Shown: positions 10,549 to 18,527 of the stretch, piece after piece
Layout: the number at the start of each line of letters is the position of its first letter
Numbering within the stretch: the first letter of the stretch is position 1
NCBI GenBank assembly: GCA_903877135.1
Contig: CAIRCN010000062.1
Location: 1-35,815, forward strand
Origin: an uncultured Opitutia bacterium
Lineage (GTDB): Bacteria > Verrucomicrobiota > Verrucomicrobiia > Opitutales > Opitutaceae
Reading direction: 5' to 3'
Length of the DNA stretch: 35,815 nt
The notes under the pieces: generated by a model
Told to the model about the DNA's origin: nothing
The model's database searches: none
Seen by the model: only the letters and a program-made list of their open reading frames with translations
Translations under genes and position numbers: made by a program

Positions 10549-10565
10549 GCCCGGCGCATCCGGGC
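10549..10565. repeat. Perfect inverted repeat upstream of the PKS operon
   Basis: GCCCGG-CGCAT-CCGGGC, a 6-bp stem with a 5-base loop, ends 15 bp before the methyltransferase ATG and lies 24 bp upstream of the dCMP deaminase start on the other strand. In such a short divergent spacer it could be an operator or an mRNA leader hairpin. The structure is plain in the sequence; the role is inference. Confidence 0.5.
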
Positions 10566-10580
10566 AACCTTACTCTCACG

Positions 10581-11225
10581 ATGTTGCGCACCCACCAGCC
10601 GGAATGGCTCGATTCGCTACCGCCTCACCATCCTGACGCCTTGCACAACCGCCGCGATCTGCGGTTGACCAATCGGGTGATGGGAAATCACCGCTGGTTC
10701 CTGCGCACCCTGCCGCCGCTGTCGCGACACAATCAACCCGTTCTCGAACTCGGTGCCGGCACTGGCGAACTCGCCGCCACACTGGCGGCTTCCGGGCTTA
10801 ACCTGGACGGCCTTGATCTTTGGCCCCAGCCCGACAACTGGCCGGCCAGTCAGACGTGGCACACCGGCGATCTGCGCACGTTTGCAGACTACGGGCGCTA
10901 CTCTGGCGTCATCGGTAACCTCATCTTTCATCAGTTCACTGACGGCGAGCTGGCCGCCCTCGGCGAAAAACTCCGCCAGACCGCGTGTCTGATTGTCGCG
11001 TGCGAACCGGCCCGCCGTCGCCTCTCCCAGATTCTTTATCGCATCCTCGGGCCGCTCTTTGGCGCCAATCGAGTGAGCCTGCACGATGCGCACGTCAGCA
11101 TTGCCGCCGGTTTTTGCGGCGTAGAATTGCCTCACGCTCTCGGGCTGAAGGCGGAAACGTGGGAATGGCATTGTGCCACGACTCCGTTCGGCGCCTATCG
11201 CATGGTCGCCCGTCGCCACGCATGA
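10581..11225 (+). CDS. SAM-dependent methyltransferase of the type III PKS cassette
   Basis: A 214-residue class I methyltransferase. The SAM-binding motif I is VLELGAGTGELAATLAASG, followed by an acidic position in LDGLDLW and the motif-IV-like GVIGNLIFHQFTDGELAAL. The rest is variable and contains a segment (RRRLSQILYRILGPLF) seen in small-molecule methyltransferases. Because it opens a three-gene cassette ending in a type III polyketide synthase, it most likely methylates the polyketide or a derivative; the acceptor atom is unknown. The ATG at 10581 was chosen because the upstream open extension has no family features. Its stop overlaps the next start (ATGA). Confidence 0.78.
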   Translation: MLRTHQPEWLDSLPPHHPDALHNRRDLRLTNRVMGNHRWFLRTLPPLSRHNQPVLELGAGTGELAATLAASGLNLDGLDLWPQPDNWPASQTWHTGDLRTFADYGRYSGVIGNLIFHQFTDGELAALGEKLRQTACLIVACEPARRRLSQILYRILGPLFGANRVSLHDAHVSIAAGFCGVELPHALGLKAETWEWHCATTPFGAYRMVARRHA

Positions 11226-12244
11226 ATTTCCCGCGCCCCATCGAGATCATCGGCGGCGGACTCGCCGGCCTGTCGCTCGGCCTCGCTCTGCGCCGGGCCG
11301 GCGCCACGGTCACGCTGTTCGAGACGGGCATCTATCCGCGGCACCGGGTTTGCGGCGAATTCATCGCCGGGCTGCACTCCGAAACAATCCGCCGCCTCGG
11401 CCTTGCGCCGATTCTGGCCGACGCGCTCCGGCACCATGAAGTCGCGTGGTTCATCGGCGAACGGCCCGCGCGCGTCCAACGCCTCCCCTCGCCCGCGCTC
11501 GGGCTCAGCCGCCACACGCTCGACGCGCGGCTGGCGGAGGCGTTTGTCGCCGCCGGCGGCACGCTGCACCAACATACGCGCGTGACCGACACGGCGGCGG
11601 TCCCTGGTCGGGTGTTTGCGACCGGACGGCGCCACGGTCGCTCACCGTGGCTGGGTCTGAAAGTCCACGCGCTCGGCCTGCCGCTGGCGCGAGACCTCGA
11701 ATTGCACCTCGGAGCGCAGGCCTACGTCGGGCTCGCGCGCGTCGACGACCGGCGAGTTAACGTTTGCGGACTCTTCCAGCGGTGCGAAATCTCCGCCAAA
11801 GGCCCAAATCTCCTGCTCAACTACCTCCAGGCCGCGGGACTCGGCCAGCTCACGGCACGTCTCGCCGCAGCGGAGTTTGACGCAGATTCGTTCTGCGCCG
11901 TCGCAGCCGTCTGTTTCGACAGCCGCGTGCCTGTGAGCGACGAACTGCGCATCGGCGACGCGTGCGCGACGATTCCGCCGTTCACCGGCAACGGCATGTC
12001 CATGGCCTTTCAGAGCGCTGAGCTGGCCCTCGATCCGCTGCTCGCCTACGCGAGCGGCAAATCAGCGTGGCCCGAGGCTTGTCACACCGCAAACGTGGCC
12101 GTGCGCCGCCGATTCCGCGTGCGGCTGGCCGCCGCGAGCTGCCTTCACCCGTTTCTGCTGCAACCGCCCTGGCAGCGTTGGCTCGCGCGCCTCGCCCGCG
12201 CCCGGCTCCTGCCGCTGCGGCCACTTTACGCCGCCCTCCACTGA
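11222..12244 (+). CDS. FAD-dependent oxidoreductase of the type III PKS cassette
   Basis: A 340-residue flavoprotein of the PHBH/geranylgeranyl reductase-like group. The N-terminal dinucleotide motif is IIGGGLAGLSLGLALRRAG with a following acidic residue (LFE). A Cys-containing VCGEFIAGLHSE loop follows, and the second FAD motif is IGDACATIPPFTGNGMSMAF. Such enzymes hydroxylate aromatic rings or reduce isoprenoid double bonds; beside a type III PKS, aromatic hydroxylation to a quinone precursor is the better guess. It overlaps the methyltransferase stop by 4 bp, and its own TGA shares a base with the PKS ATG, so the three are probably translated in a coupled way. Confidence 0.82.
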   Translation: MNFPRPIEIIGGGLAGLSLGLALRRAGATVTLFETGIYPRHRVCGEFIAGLHSETIRRLGLAPILADALRHHEVAWFIGERPARVQRLPSPALGLSRHTLDARLAEAFVAAGGTLHQHTRVTDTAAVPGRVFATGRRHGRSPWLGLKVHALGLPLARDLELHLGAQAYVGLARVDDRRVNVCGLFQRCEISAKGPNLLLNYLQAAGLGQLTARLAAAEFDADSFCAVAAVCFDSRVPVSDELRIGDACATIPPFTGNGMSMAFQSAELALDPLLAYASGKSAWPEACHTANVAVRRRFRVRLAAASCLHPFLLQPPWQRWLARLARARLLPLRPLYAALH

Positions 12245-13275
12245 TGTTCCTCCACGCACTCGCCACCGCCGTTCCGTCCGCTCGCTTCACCCAGGCCGAA
12301 TGCTGGGAGATCACGCAACGCTCCGGCGTGCGCGAGCGCCTCCACCGCCGATCCCGCCTCATTCTGCAGAGCATCCTGCGCGGCGACCACGGCATCGCGA
12401 CGCGACATTTCGCGGTGCCACAAATCGAGCGAGTGTTTGATCTCACCTCCGACGAACTCAACGCGGCGTTTCGCAGCGAGGCGCCAAAACTAGCCGGACG
12501 CGCCCTTGCCGCCGCACTTGAGCAGACCGCTGTGCGCCCCGCCGACCTCGACGCGCTCCTGATCTGCACCTGCACCGGCTACCTCTGTCCAGGGCTGACC
12601 AGCTACGTCGCCGAGCAACTCGGGCTGCGCACCGATGCGTTTCTTCAAGACCTCGTCGGCCTCGGCTGTGGCGCGGCGATCCCCACCCTGCGAGCCGCGA
12701 GCCATGTGCTTGCCGCTCACCCCAATGCCACCGTCGCCTGCGTGGCGGTGGAGATTTGCTCCACGGCTTTTTATCTCGATGACGATCCCGGCGTGCTCAT
12801 CAGCGCCTGTCTCTTCAGCGATGGCGCCGCAGCTACGGTATGGCGCGCCACTCCCGGGCCGACCGCGCTCCGCTGCTTCGGATTCGACACGGTCCATGTG
12901 CCCGCCGACCGCGACAAACTCCGTTTCGAACAGCACGACGGCAAATTGCGCAACTTGCTCGACCGTTCCGTGCCCGAACTCGCCGCCAGCGCCGTCGGTC
13001 GTCTCTGGCAGCAACGCGGCGCGCGTCCCGTTTCGCAAGTTGTCGCGCACCCGGGCGGCCGCGATGTCCTCGCCGCGCTCGCCCCGGTCGTGGCGCCCTA
13101 CTCTCTCGACGCCAGCGCGCGCGTCCTCCGCGATTTTGGCAACATGAGCAGTCCGTCCGTGCTGTTCGCACTGGAGGAGACACTGAAGACCGCCGCGCAC
13201 GGCGCCGACGGTGATTTTTGGCTCGTGAGTTTTGGCGCGGGCTTTAGCGCACATAGTTGCCGAATCGGCACCTGA
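12244..13275 (+). CDS. Type III polyketide synthase (chalcone/stilbene synthase-like)
   Basis: A 343-residue homodimeric thiolase-fold condensing enzyme. The full Cys-His-Asn triad is visible: Cys142 in VGLGCGAAIP, His269 in VVAHPGGRDVL and Asn300 in GNMSSPSVLF. The LICTCTGYLCPGL segment is typical of bacterial members. These enzymes extend a CoA starter with malonyl-CoA and cyclise it to resorcinols or pyrones; starter size and ring type cannot be read here. The N-terminal region includes LILQSILRGDHGIATRHFAVP, as in the alkylresorcinol/alkylpyrone type. The Nif3 gene starts 3 bp after the stop. Confidence 0.93.
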   Translation: MFLHALATAVPSARFTQAECWEITQRSGVRERLHRRSRLILQSILRGDHGIATRHFAVPQIERVFDLTSDELNAAFRSEAPKLAGRALAAALEQTAVRPADLDALLICTCTGYLCPGLTSYVAEQLGLRTDAFLQDLVGLGCGAAIPTLRAASHVLAAHPNATVACVAVEICSTAFYLDDDPGVLISACLFSDGAAATVWRATPGPTALRCFGFDTVHVPADRDKLRFEQHDGKLRNLLDRSVPELAASAVGRLWQQRGARPVSQVVAHPGGRDVLAALAPVVAPYSLDASARVLRDFGNMSSPSVLFALEETLKTAAHGADGDFWLVSFGAGFSAHSCRIGT

Positions 13276-13278
13276 GCC

Positions 13279-14031
13279 ATGCCCAAACTCTCCGACCTCG
13301 TTGCCTACTGCGACCGCCGCACCCGCCGCGCCGCGTTCAAGGACTCGCCCGGCGCCTTCAACGGCCTGCAGATGGCCAACTCCGGCCGCGTGACCAAAAT
13401 TGGCGCCGCGGTCGACGCCGGCCTCGCGCCCTTCCAGCAAGCTGTCGCCGCCGGCGTGGATTTCCTGATCGTGCACCACGGCATGTTCTGGGACATGCCG
13501 CGGCCGCTCACCGGCCCGGTTTACGAACGGGTCGCGATGCTCGTGCGCGGCAACTGCGCGCTCTACTCGAACCATCTGCCGCTCGATTCGCACCCACAGA
13601 TCGGCAACAACGCCCTGCTCGCCCGCCAGCTCGGTCTTACGGCCCGCCGCGGCTTCCTGCCCAACGAAGGCGGCCCCATCGGTCGCATCGCTCCCAGCCG
13701 TCTCCCCCGCGCAGCACTCCGTGCGAAACTCGAAAAGCTTTATCCGCGCGTGACCGCCATTGAATGCGGCTCAGCCGCGCCCCGCGCCATCGCGTTTTGC
13801 AGCGGCAATGGCGCCAGCGCGGTCCCTGTCCTCCTCGCCGAGGGCGTGGACACGCTCGTGACCGGCGAGCTGCGCGAGGACGTGTTCAACCGCGCCCAGG
13901 AGGAGAAACTCAACCTCTACCTCTGCGGCCACTACGCGACCGAGGTCCACGCGGTGAAAGCGCTCGCCGCCGAACTCGCCGCAAAGTTTGGATTGCCGTG
14001 GGAGTTCATCGCCACCGACAATCCACTCTGA
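13279..14031 (+). CDS. Nif3-like dinuclear metal-centre protein (DUF34)
   Basis: A 250-residue member of the widespread Nif3/YbgI family, whose bacterial function is unsettled (often labelled GTP cyclohydrolase I type 2). Metal-ligand motifs are visible: VHHGMFW (tandem His), SNHLPLDSHPQIGNN, and the C-terminal GHYATEVHAVKAL. Length is that of the short, single-domain form. It sits 3 bp after the PKS gene and 13 bp before aroQ, so it is carried on the same transcript, but nothing suggests a role in polyketide synthesis. Confidence 0.88.
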   Translation: MPKLSDLVAYCDRRTRRAAFKDSPGAFNGLQMANSGRVTKIGAAVDAGLAPFQQAVAAGVDFLIVHHGMFWDMPRPLTGPVYERVAMLVRGNCALYSNHLPLDSHPQIGNNALLARQLGLTARRGFLPNEGGPIGRIAPSRLPRAALRAKLEKLYPRVTAIECGSAAPRAIAFCSGNGASAVPVLLAEGVDTLVTGELREDVFNRAQEEKLNLYLCGHYATEVHAVKALAAELAAKFGLPWEFIATDNPL

Positions 14032-14044
14032 ACCACCCCCGCCC

Positions 14045-14473
14045 ATGAAACGCATCGCCATCTTCAACGGGCCCAATCTCGACCGGCTCGGCAAACGCGA
14101 ACCGGAAATCTACGGCCGCGCCTCGCTCGCCGACCTCGAGCAGGCCCTTCGCGCGGAGTTTGCCGCCACCGTGCAACTCGAGTTTTTCCAGTCCAACCAC
14201 GAGGGCGAGCTGATCGACCGGATCGCCGCCGCAGCCGACACCAAGTGCGACGGTATCGTCATCAACGGCGGTGCGCTGACACACACCAGCGTGGCCCTGC
14301 GGGACGCCCTGCTCGGCGCGCATCTGCCGACCGTGGAAGTTCACATTTCCAACATCTACAAGCGCGAGGAGTTCCGCCACCGCTCCCTGACCGCTCCGGC
14401 TTGCACCGCTGTGATCACCGGCCTCGGCCTCGAGGGCTATCACGCCGCCGTGCGTTTCCTCCTCAAGACCTGA
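14045..14473 (+). CDS. aroQ: Type II 3-dehydroquinate dehydratase AroQ
   Basis: The third enzyme of the shikimate pathway, in its small dodecameric type II form (142 residues). Hallmarks are FNGPNLDRLGKREPEIYG with the catalytic Tyr and flexible-loop Arg, and the anion-binding EVHISNIYKREEFRHRS containing the catalytic His. The usual INPGAYTHTS reads INGGALTHTS, so the Pro and Tyr of that loop differ while the following THTSVALRDAL is kept. The start is the ATG at 14045. The gene lies inside the operon that begins with the PKS cassette. Confidence 0.95.
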   Translation: MKRIAIFNGPNLDRLGKREPEIYGRASLADLEQALRAEFAATVQLEFFQSNHEGELIDRIAAAADTKCDGIVINGGALTHTSVALRDALLGAHLPTVEVHISNIYKREEFRHRSLTAPACTAVITGLGLEGYHAAVRFLLKT

Positions 14474-14477
14474 GCGG

Positions 14478-14969
14478 ATGAACGACCTCGCCTGGTTTGT
14501 CTGTCACACGCGCCCCCGCTGTGAAAAGAAGTTCGCCGCCCTGATGAAGGCGGAGGGATTTGAACACTATCTGGCGCTAGTCCTGAGCGTGCGCAAATAC
14601 CGCCTGCAGACGAAGCGCTTCAGCAAACCGCTATTCCCCGGCTACGTGTTCGCCTGCATCCCGCTGGAAAAGAAAGCGCGCATCTACCAGCAGGAACTGA
14701 TCGCCCGCGCCATCCCGGTCGTGGACGAGGCGCGCTTCCTCCGACAGCTCACCGACGTCAAAGCCATCGTCGCTTCTGGTTACGAGCTGAGCGTGTTGCC
14801 GCTCCTCACACGTGGCCGGCGCGTAAAAGTCGTCGGCGGCCCACTCCATGGCCTGGAAGGCCTGATCGACGATCCGTCGAACCCCCGGGGCATCGTGCTG
14901 GTGGTCGATGTGCTCCAGCAGGGCCTGCTCGTGAAAATGCCAGTGGAACATTTGCAGGTTTTGCCCTAA
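14478..14969 (+). CDS. NusG/RfaH-family transcription elongation factor paralogue
   Basis: A 163-residue protein with the two domains of the NusG family. The NGN domain begins LAWFVCHTRPRCEKKFAALM and contains LFPGYVFACI (about residues 1-100). The KOW domain follows, RGRRVKVVGGPLHGLEGLI (about 110-163). Housekeeping NusG normally lies beside secE and the rplKA genes; this copy sits between aroQ and a secreted protein gene, so it is better read as a specialised paralogue of the RfaH/LoaP/UpxY type that prevents premature termination in particular operons. It starts 4 bp after aroQ and 11 bp before the next gene. The target operon is unknown. Confidence 0.85.
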   Translation: MNDLAWFVCHTRPRCEKKFAALMKAEGFEHYLALVLSVRKYRLQTKRFSKPLFPGYVFACIPLEKKARIYQQELIARAIPVVDEARFLRQLTDVKAIVASGYELSVLPLLTRGRRVKVVGGPLHGLEGLIDDPSNPRGIVLVVDVLQQGLLVKMPVEHLQVLP

Positions 14970-14980
14970 CAAAGGGGGGT

Positions 14981-15877
14981 GTGAATACGCCCCGACGCCT
15001 ACTCTCCGCCGGACTCTGTCTTGGGCTGCTCCTCTATTCTATGGTGGAGCGGGCTGAGGCCCAGCCGGAAGAACTCAACTCGGCCCCCGGCTATTTCGGC
15101 GAATTGCTCGACCGCATTCCCAACCTCGGCAATTTGGAGCTGCCCAGCTTCATGCCCGAGGGCATGGCCAAGTTCTACAGCAGCCCCCATTTTGGCGACC
15201 TTCTGCACCGGGAATACCTGCGGGTGCCGGTCGGCATGCGGGCCAAACTCACCAAACAGCTTGAGGCCCATGCTGAGCTCGAGAGCTATTTCACCCATGG
15301 GCTACGCGAGGGCGCCGGCTACGGCCTCGACCGGCTTCGCCTCGGTGGAAAATACGAGATCACCTCGTCGTCATCGACCGGCACCGCTTGGAGCACCGGC
15401 GTGGACTTCGAAACACCGCTCGGCCGCCCGCCCACCGAACTCAGCGACGGCCACCGCCATATCATGCCCTATGTCTCCGCGTCGCGTCCGATCATCCCCG
15501 ACTGGCATTTGCTCGGCTACAGCACTCTCGGCGCTGATCTGCTCTCCTCGACGTCGCTGCCGTCTAATTTCGGCCGCAATCAACTGCACACCGACGCCCT
15601 CACGCTGGCCACCGGCGTCGCCCGCGACTGGCCGCTGTTCAACACCTCACTGACCGCCACCTATGCGACCTCAGAGTTGTTCAGCAACGAGAGCTCCCAT
15701 GTTTTCTCTCTGCGGCCAGCCGTGATCATTCCGCTCCGGCGGCTGGAGGGAAAACACACCCGATTGATCCTCACGCTCAGTGCCCGCTCCACTTGGGGCC
15801 CGGACGGCCACGAACTCGGCACCAGCGCCAGTGTGCGAGTGGAGTTCCTGTTCCGCCCGCGAATCGACATCAAATAA
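14981..15877 (+). CDS. Secreted, possibly outer-membrane beta-barrel protein of unknown function
   Basis: A 298-residue protein not recognised as a named family. It has a signal peptide (RR then GLCLGLLLYSMVERAEA, cleavage near AEA-Q). The second half alternates polar and hydrophobic residues in strand-like runs (RLGGKYEITSS, LFNTSLTATYATSE, RLILTLSARSTW) and ends with VRVEFLFRP, all consistent with a barrel resembling the MetA-pathway/transporter-like outer-membrane family, though this is inference. The GTG at 14981 is preceded by AAAGGGGGG, one of the few strong ribosome-binding sites in the window. It is the last gene of the operon, right after the NusG paralogue. Confidence 0.6.
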   Translation: MNTPRRLLSAGLCLGLLLYSMVERAEAQPEELNSAPGYFGELLDRIPNLGNLELPSFMPEGMAKFYSSPHFGDLLHREYLRVPVGMRAKLTKQLEAHAELESYFTHGLREGAGYGLDRLRLGGKYEITSSSSTGTAWSTGVDFETPLGRPPTELSDGHRHIMPYVSASRPIIPDWHLLGYSTLGADLLSSTSLPSNFGRNQLHTDALTLATGVARDWPLFNTSLTATYATSELFSNESSHVFSLRPAVIIPLRRLEGKHTRLILTLSARSTWGPDGHELGTSASVRVEFLFRPRIDIK

Positions 15878-15889
15878 GCCACGCGGGGC

Positions 15890-15908
15890 GCCGCCGTCAG
15901 CCGGCGGC
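15890..15908. terminator. GC-rich hairpin between convergent genes
   Basis: GCCGCCG-TCAGC-CGGCGGC, a perfect 7-bp stem with a 5-base loop that contains the pgpA stop codon and lies 12 bp after the stop of the secreted-protein gene. It has no T-tract on either strand, so it may act only weakly or with Rho. Confidence 0.4.
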
Positions 15909-16424
15909 CGGATGCGACCACAGCCAGACCCATTGCGCCGTATGCATCGTCAGGCAGGCGGCCAGCGCCGCCGCGAGATCGTCCACGACTACGCCCCAGC
16001 CTCCGGGCAAATCCTGCAGCCGGGAAATGCCAAACGGCTTTGCGATGTCAAACAGCCGGAACAGCCCAAGCCCGAGCAGGAACACCGCCCACGCGGGCAG
16101 CGGCCCCACCAACATAGACCAGCCGAGAAAACACAGCGGCATCGCGACAAACTCGTCGAGAATCACCTCGCCCGGGTCCTTGCGGCCGAGCCGGAATTCC
16201 GCCTCGCCGCACAGAGCTACCGCCACATAGCTCCCGACCGCGCTGAGCAGCAGCGTTCCGGTGATCCCCATCGGGTAGAACACCACCGTGAAATACAGCA
16301 GCCCCGCCACCGAGCCCCACGTGCCCGGTGCTGGCAACCGCCGGCCGATCGGGCCAAGGGTGGCACAGGCCAGCACGGTCGTAGACGGCAGGAATCGGGG
16401 CCAAATCGGCTGCTCCAAACGCAT
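15897..16424 (-). CDS. pgpA: Phosphatidylglycerophosphatase A
   Basis: Dephosphorylates phosphatidylglycerol phosphate to phosphatidylglycerol in the membrane. Family motifs are PAPGTWGSVAG, GRKDPGEVILDEFVAMP (with the essential acidic cluster), RLFDIAKPF and GGWGVVVDDLAAA. Several hydrophobic segments fit a multi-pass membrane enzyme. The 175-residue length is normal. It starts 3 bp after the stop of pgsA, which makes its substrate, so the two consecutive enzymes are co-expressed. Confidence 0.93.
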   Translation of the reverse strand: MRLEQPIWPRFLPSTTVLACATLGPIGRRLPAPGTWGSVAGLLYFTVVFYPMGITGTLLLSAVGSYVAVALCGEAEFRLGRKDPGEVILDEFVAMPLCFLGWSMLVGPLPAWAVFLLGLGLFRLFDIAKPFGISRLQDLPGGWGVVVDDLAAALAACLTMHTAQWVWLWSHPAAG

Positions 16425-16427
16425 GGC

Positions 16428-17024
16428 TTAGGTTGTGATAATGTGGCCGTGGCGCCGCAGATATGACCAGCCCGAGGTGATCGTCAGCACTGCCGAGAGC
16501 ACAAACAAACCCATGCCGACCCACTGCACCCCGGTGACCCAATCCCGCCCCTCGCCCCTGAACAAATCGGGAAAATCGTGCGCAAACATTCTCGCGCCAA
16601 TCAGCCAGCCAATCGCATTGAACTGGACGAACGCCTTGATCTTTCCCCCGGCGTCTGCCTCGACCGTCACCCCCTTCATCGCCGCCGCCATGCGCAGGCC
16701 CGATATGGCAAACTCCCGCGCGAGGATGCATAGCAGCAGCATCATGGCCACGATGTCGTAGCCCCGGAAGTAGTCGCCGCTCACGAGGGAGATCATGATT
16801 CCAATCACCAGCACCTTGTCGATGACCGCATCCATGAACCGCCCGAACGGCGACACCTCGCCGCGCTCCCGCGCAATTTTCCCATCCAGCCAGTCGGTCA
16901 GCGCCGCCGCGCAGTAGAGCCAGAACGCGATCGTCGAGGCCCAGGCAAACTCGGCGTGCAGCAGCGCCACGATGATGAACATCAGCGGCACGCGCGAAAG
17001 GGTGAGCAGGTTGGGCAGGTTCAT
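16428..17024 (-). CDS. pgsA: CDP-diacylglycerol-glycerol-3-phosphate 3-phosphatidyltransferase
   Basis: The committed enzyme of phosphatidylglycerol synthesis, joining CDP-diacylglycerol and glycerol 3-phosphate. The CDP-alcohol phosphotransferase signature D-x2-DG-x2-AR-x8-G-x3-D-x3-D fits exactly, with Asp44, Asp47-Gly48, Ala51-Arg52, Gly61, Asp65 and Asp69. The N terminus [14 protein letters not shown] is typical, and there are about five membrane segments. Length is 198 residues from the ATG at 17024. The frame stays open for another kilobase upstream, but that is antisense to pyrH. It is divergent from pyrH. Confidence 0.95.
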   Translation of the reverse strand: MNLPNLLTLSRVPLMFIIVALLHAEFAWASTIAFWLYCAAALTDWLDGKIARERGEVSPFGRFMDAVIDKVLVIGIMISLVSGDYFRGYDIVAMMLLLCILAREFAISGLRMAAAMKGVTVEADAGGKIKAFVQFNAIGWLIGARMFAHDFPDLFRGEGRDWVTGVQWVGMGLFVLSAVLTITSGWSYLRRHGHIITT

Positions 17025-17147
17025 CCGAGGCGAACGCGGGTTATGACAACCTCCCCTCCGCAGGCAATCACGGAACGCCGGAAATTCGCCCGACCCCGCG
17101 CCCAGCGAAGGATTGACGCGGATTTTCCCCTGTCGTTTCTTCTTGGC

Positions 17148-17888
17148 ATGCACGACACGACATCGGGAGTTACCAGCGTCCGATACCAGCGCATCGTTCT
17201 CAAGCTCAGCGGCGAAGTGCTTCGCGGCGGCAAGACCGGCGATCCGATTGACCCCGCCACCCTTGAAAAAGTCGGCGCCCAGGTGAAAGAGATCCACGAC
17301 CTCGGCGTCCAAGTCTGCGTCGTCATCGGCGGCGGCAACATCTTCCGCGGCCTTAACGGCGAGAAAAAAGGCGTCGACCGCACCACCGGCGACTACATGG
17401 GCATGCTCGCCACCGTCATCAACGGCCTCGCCCTCATGGACAGCCTCGAAAAGATGGGCGTCACCACCCGCGTGCAAAGCGCGATCCCGATGAACCAGAT
17501 CGCCGAGCCCTTCATCCTCCGCCGCGCCATGCGCCACCTCGAAAAGGGGCGCGTCGTCATCTTCGTCGCCGGCACCGGTAACCCCTATTTCTCGACCGAC
17601 ACCACCGCCGCCCTCCGCGCCTCCGAGATGCACGCCGACATCATCATGAAGGCCACGAAAGTCGATGGCATCTACAACAAAGACCCGAAAAAATTTCCCG
17701 ACGCCATCAAATACGACGAACTCACCTTCATCGACGCCCTGAAACAGCGCCTCAACGTGATGGACTCGACCGCCTTTTCCCTCTGCCTCGACAACAACGT
17801 GCCCATCCTCGTGTTCGACCTCAACGACCCCCACGCCATCCGGCGCGCCGTCCTCGGAGAAAAGGTTGGCACCCTCGTGAAAAACTGA
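17148..17888 (+). CDS. pyrH: Uridylate kinase PyrH
   Basis: Phosphorylates UMP to UDP, a bacterial amino-acid-kinase-fold enzyme usually regulated by GTP and UTP. Motifs are [24 protein letters not shown], the [20 protein letters not shown] helix, [20 protein letters not shown] and [13 protein letters not shown]. At 246 residues from the ATG at 17148 it carries a short N-terminal extension ([11 protein letters not shown]) before the fold. frr follows after 61 bp, the common bacterial pyrH-frr arrangement. No Shine-Dalgarno is present. Confidence 0.96.
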   Translation: MHDTTSGVTSVRYQRIVLKLSGEVLRGGKTGDPIDPATLEKVGAQVKEIHDLGVQVCVVIGGGNIFRGLNGEKKGVDRTTGDYMGMLATVINGLALMDSLEKMGVTTRVQSAIPMNQIAEPFILRRAMRHLEKGRVVIFVAGTGNPYFSTDTTAALRASEMHADIIMKATKVDGIYNKDPKKFPDAIKYDELTFIDALKQRLNVMDSTAFSLCLDNNVPILVFDLNDPHAIRRAVLGEKVGTLVKN

Positions 17889-17949
17889 GCGCCCCCTTTC
17901 CCGCGCTTGCGTCCGCAATCGATATCCGAAATCCAAAACCGAAAATCCC

Positions 17950-18495
17950 ATGTCCCACGTCATTCTCACTGACACCCAGGCCAAGATGAAAAAAGCCGTC
18001 GATTTCACCCTGCACGAATTCAGCACGATCCACACCGGCAAAGCCACGCCGGCCATGGTCGAAAGTGTGATGATCGAGGCCTATGGCGCGCAGATGCGGC
18101 TGAAGGACTGCGCCGCCATCTCCACGCCCGACGCCCGCCTCATCCAAATCCAGCCATGGGACGTCAGCCTCGTGAAGGCCATCGTCAAGGGCATTCAGGA
18201 GGCCAACCTTGGTTTCAACCCCATTCCCGACGGCAAAGTTATCCGCATCCCGCTCCCCGAGATGAGCCGCGAGCGCCGCGTGGAGTTCGTCAAGAACGCC
18301 CACCGCCTTGCCGAGGAAGGCCGCGTGCATGTTCGCACGGTCCGCCGCGACGGGTTCGAGGCCATCAAGCGCGCCAAACTGCCCGAGGACCTGGCCAAGC
18401 GGTTGGAGAAAGACATCCAGTTCGCCACCGACGCCTCGATCAAGGACATCAACGACCACCTCGCCCACAAGGAGAAGGATTTGCTTACAGTCTGA
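17950..18495 (+). CDS. frr: Ribosome recycling factor
   Basis: Splits post-termination ribosomes together with EF-G. The 181-residue protein has the family shape: an N-terminal helix (QAKMKKAVDFTLHEFSTIHTGKATPAMVE), the beta domain (VYG-type AYGAQMRLKDCAAIS), IPLPEMSRERRVEFVK, VRTVRRDGFEAIKRAK and a Lys-rich last helix. Length is typical. It follows pyrH on the same strand and is followed by proB after 32 bp. Confidence 0.96.
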   Translation: MSHVILTDTQAKMKKAVDFTLHEFSTIHTGKATPAMVESVMIEAYGAQMRLKDCAAISTPDARLIQIQPWDVSLVKAIVKGIQEANLGFNPIPDGKVIRIPLPEMSRERRVEFVKNAHRLAEEGRVHVRTVRRDGFEAIKRAKLPEDLAKRLEKDIQFATDASIKDINDHLAHKEKDLLTV

Positions 18496-18527
18496 CGCAG
18501 TTTGCGTTCTTCTTTGGCGCCCGGCTT

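Noticed and set aside
9449-10591. Possible fusion of YqgE with an upstream domain
   Set aside because: The upstream part is an out-of-frame reading of the dCMP deaminase; YqgE begins normally at 10003.
16428-18056. A 542-codon leftward open frame that looks like a PgsA fusion protein
   Set aside because: Only the last 198 codons match PgsA. The rest is antisense to pyrH and frr and is open because of third-position G+C bias.
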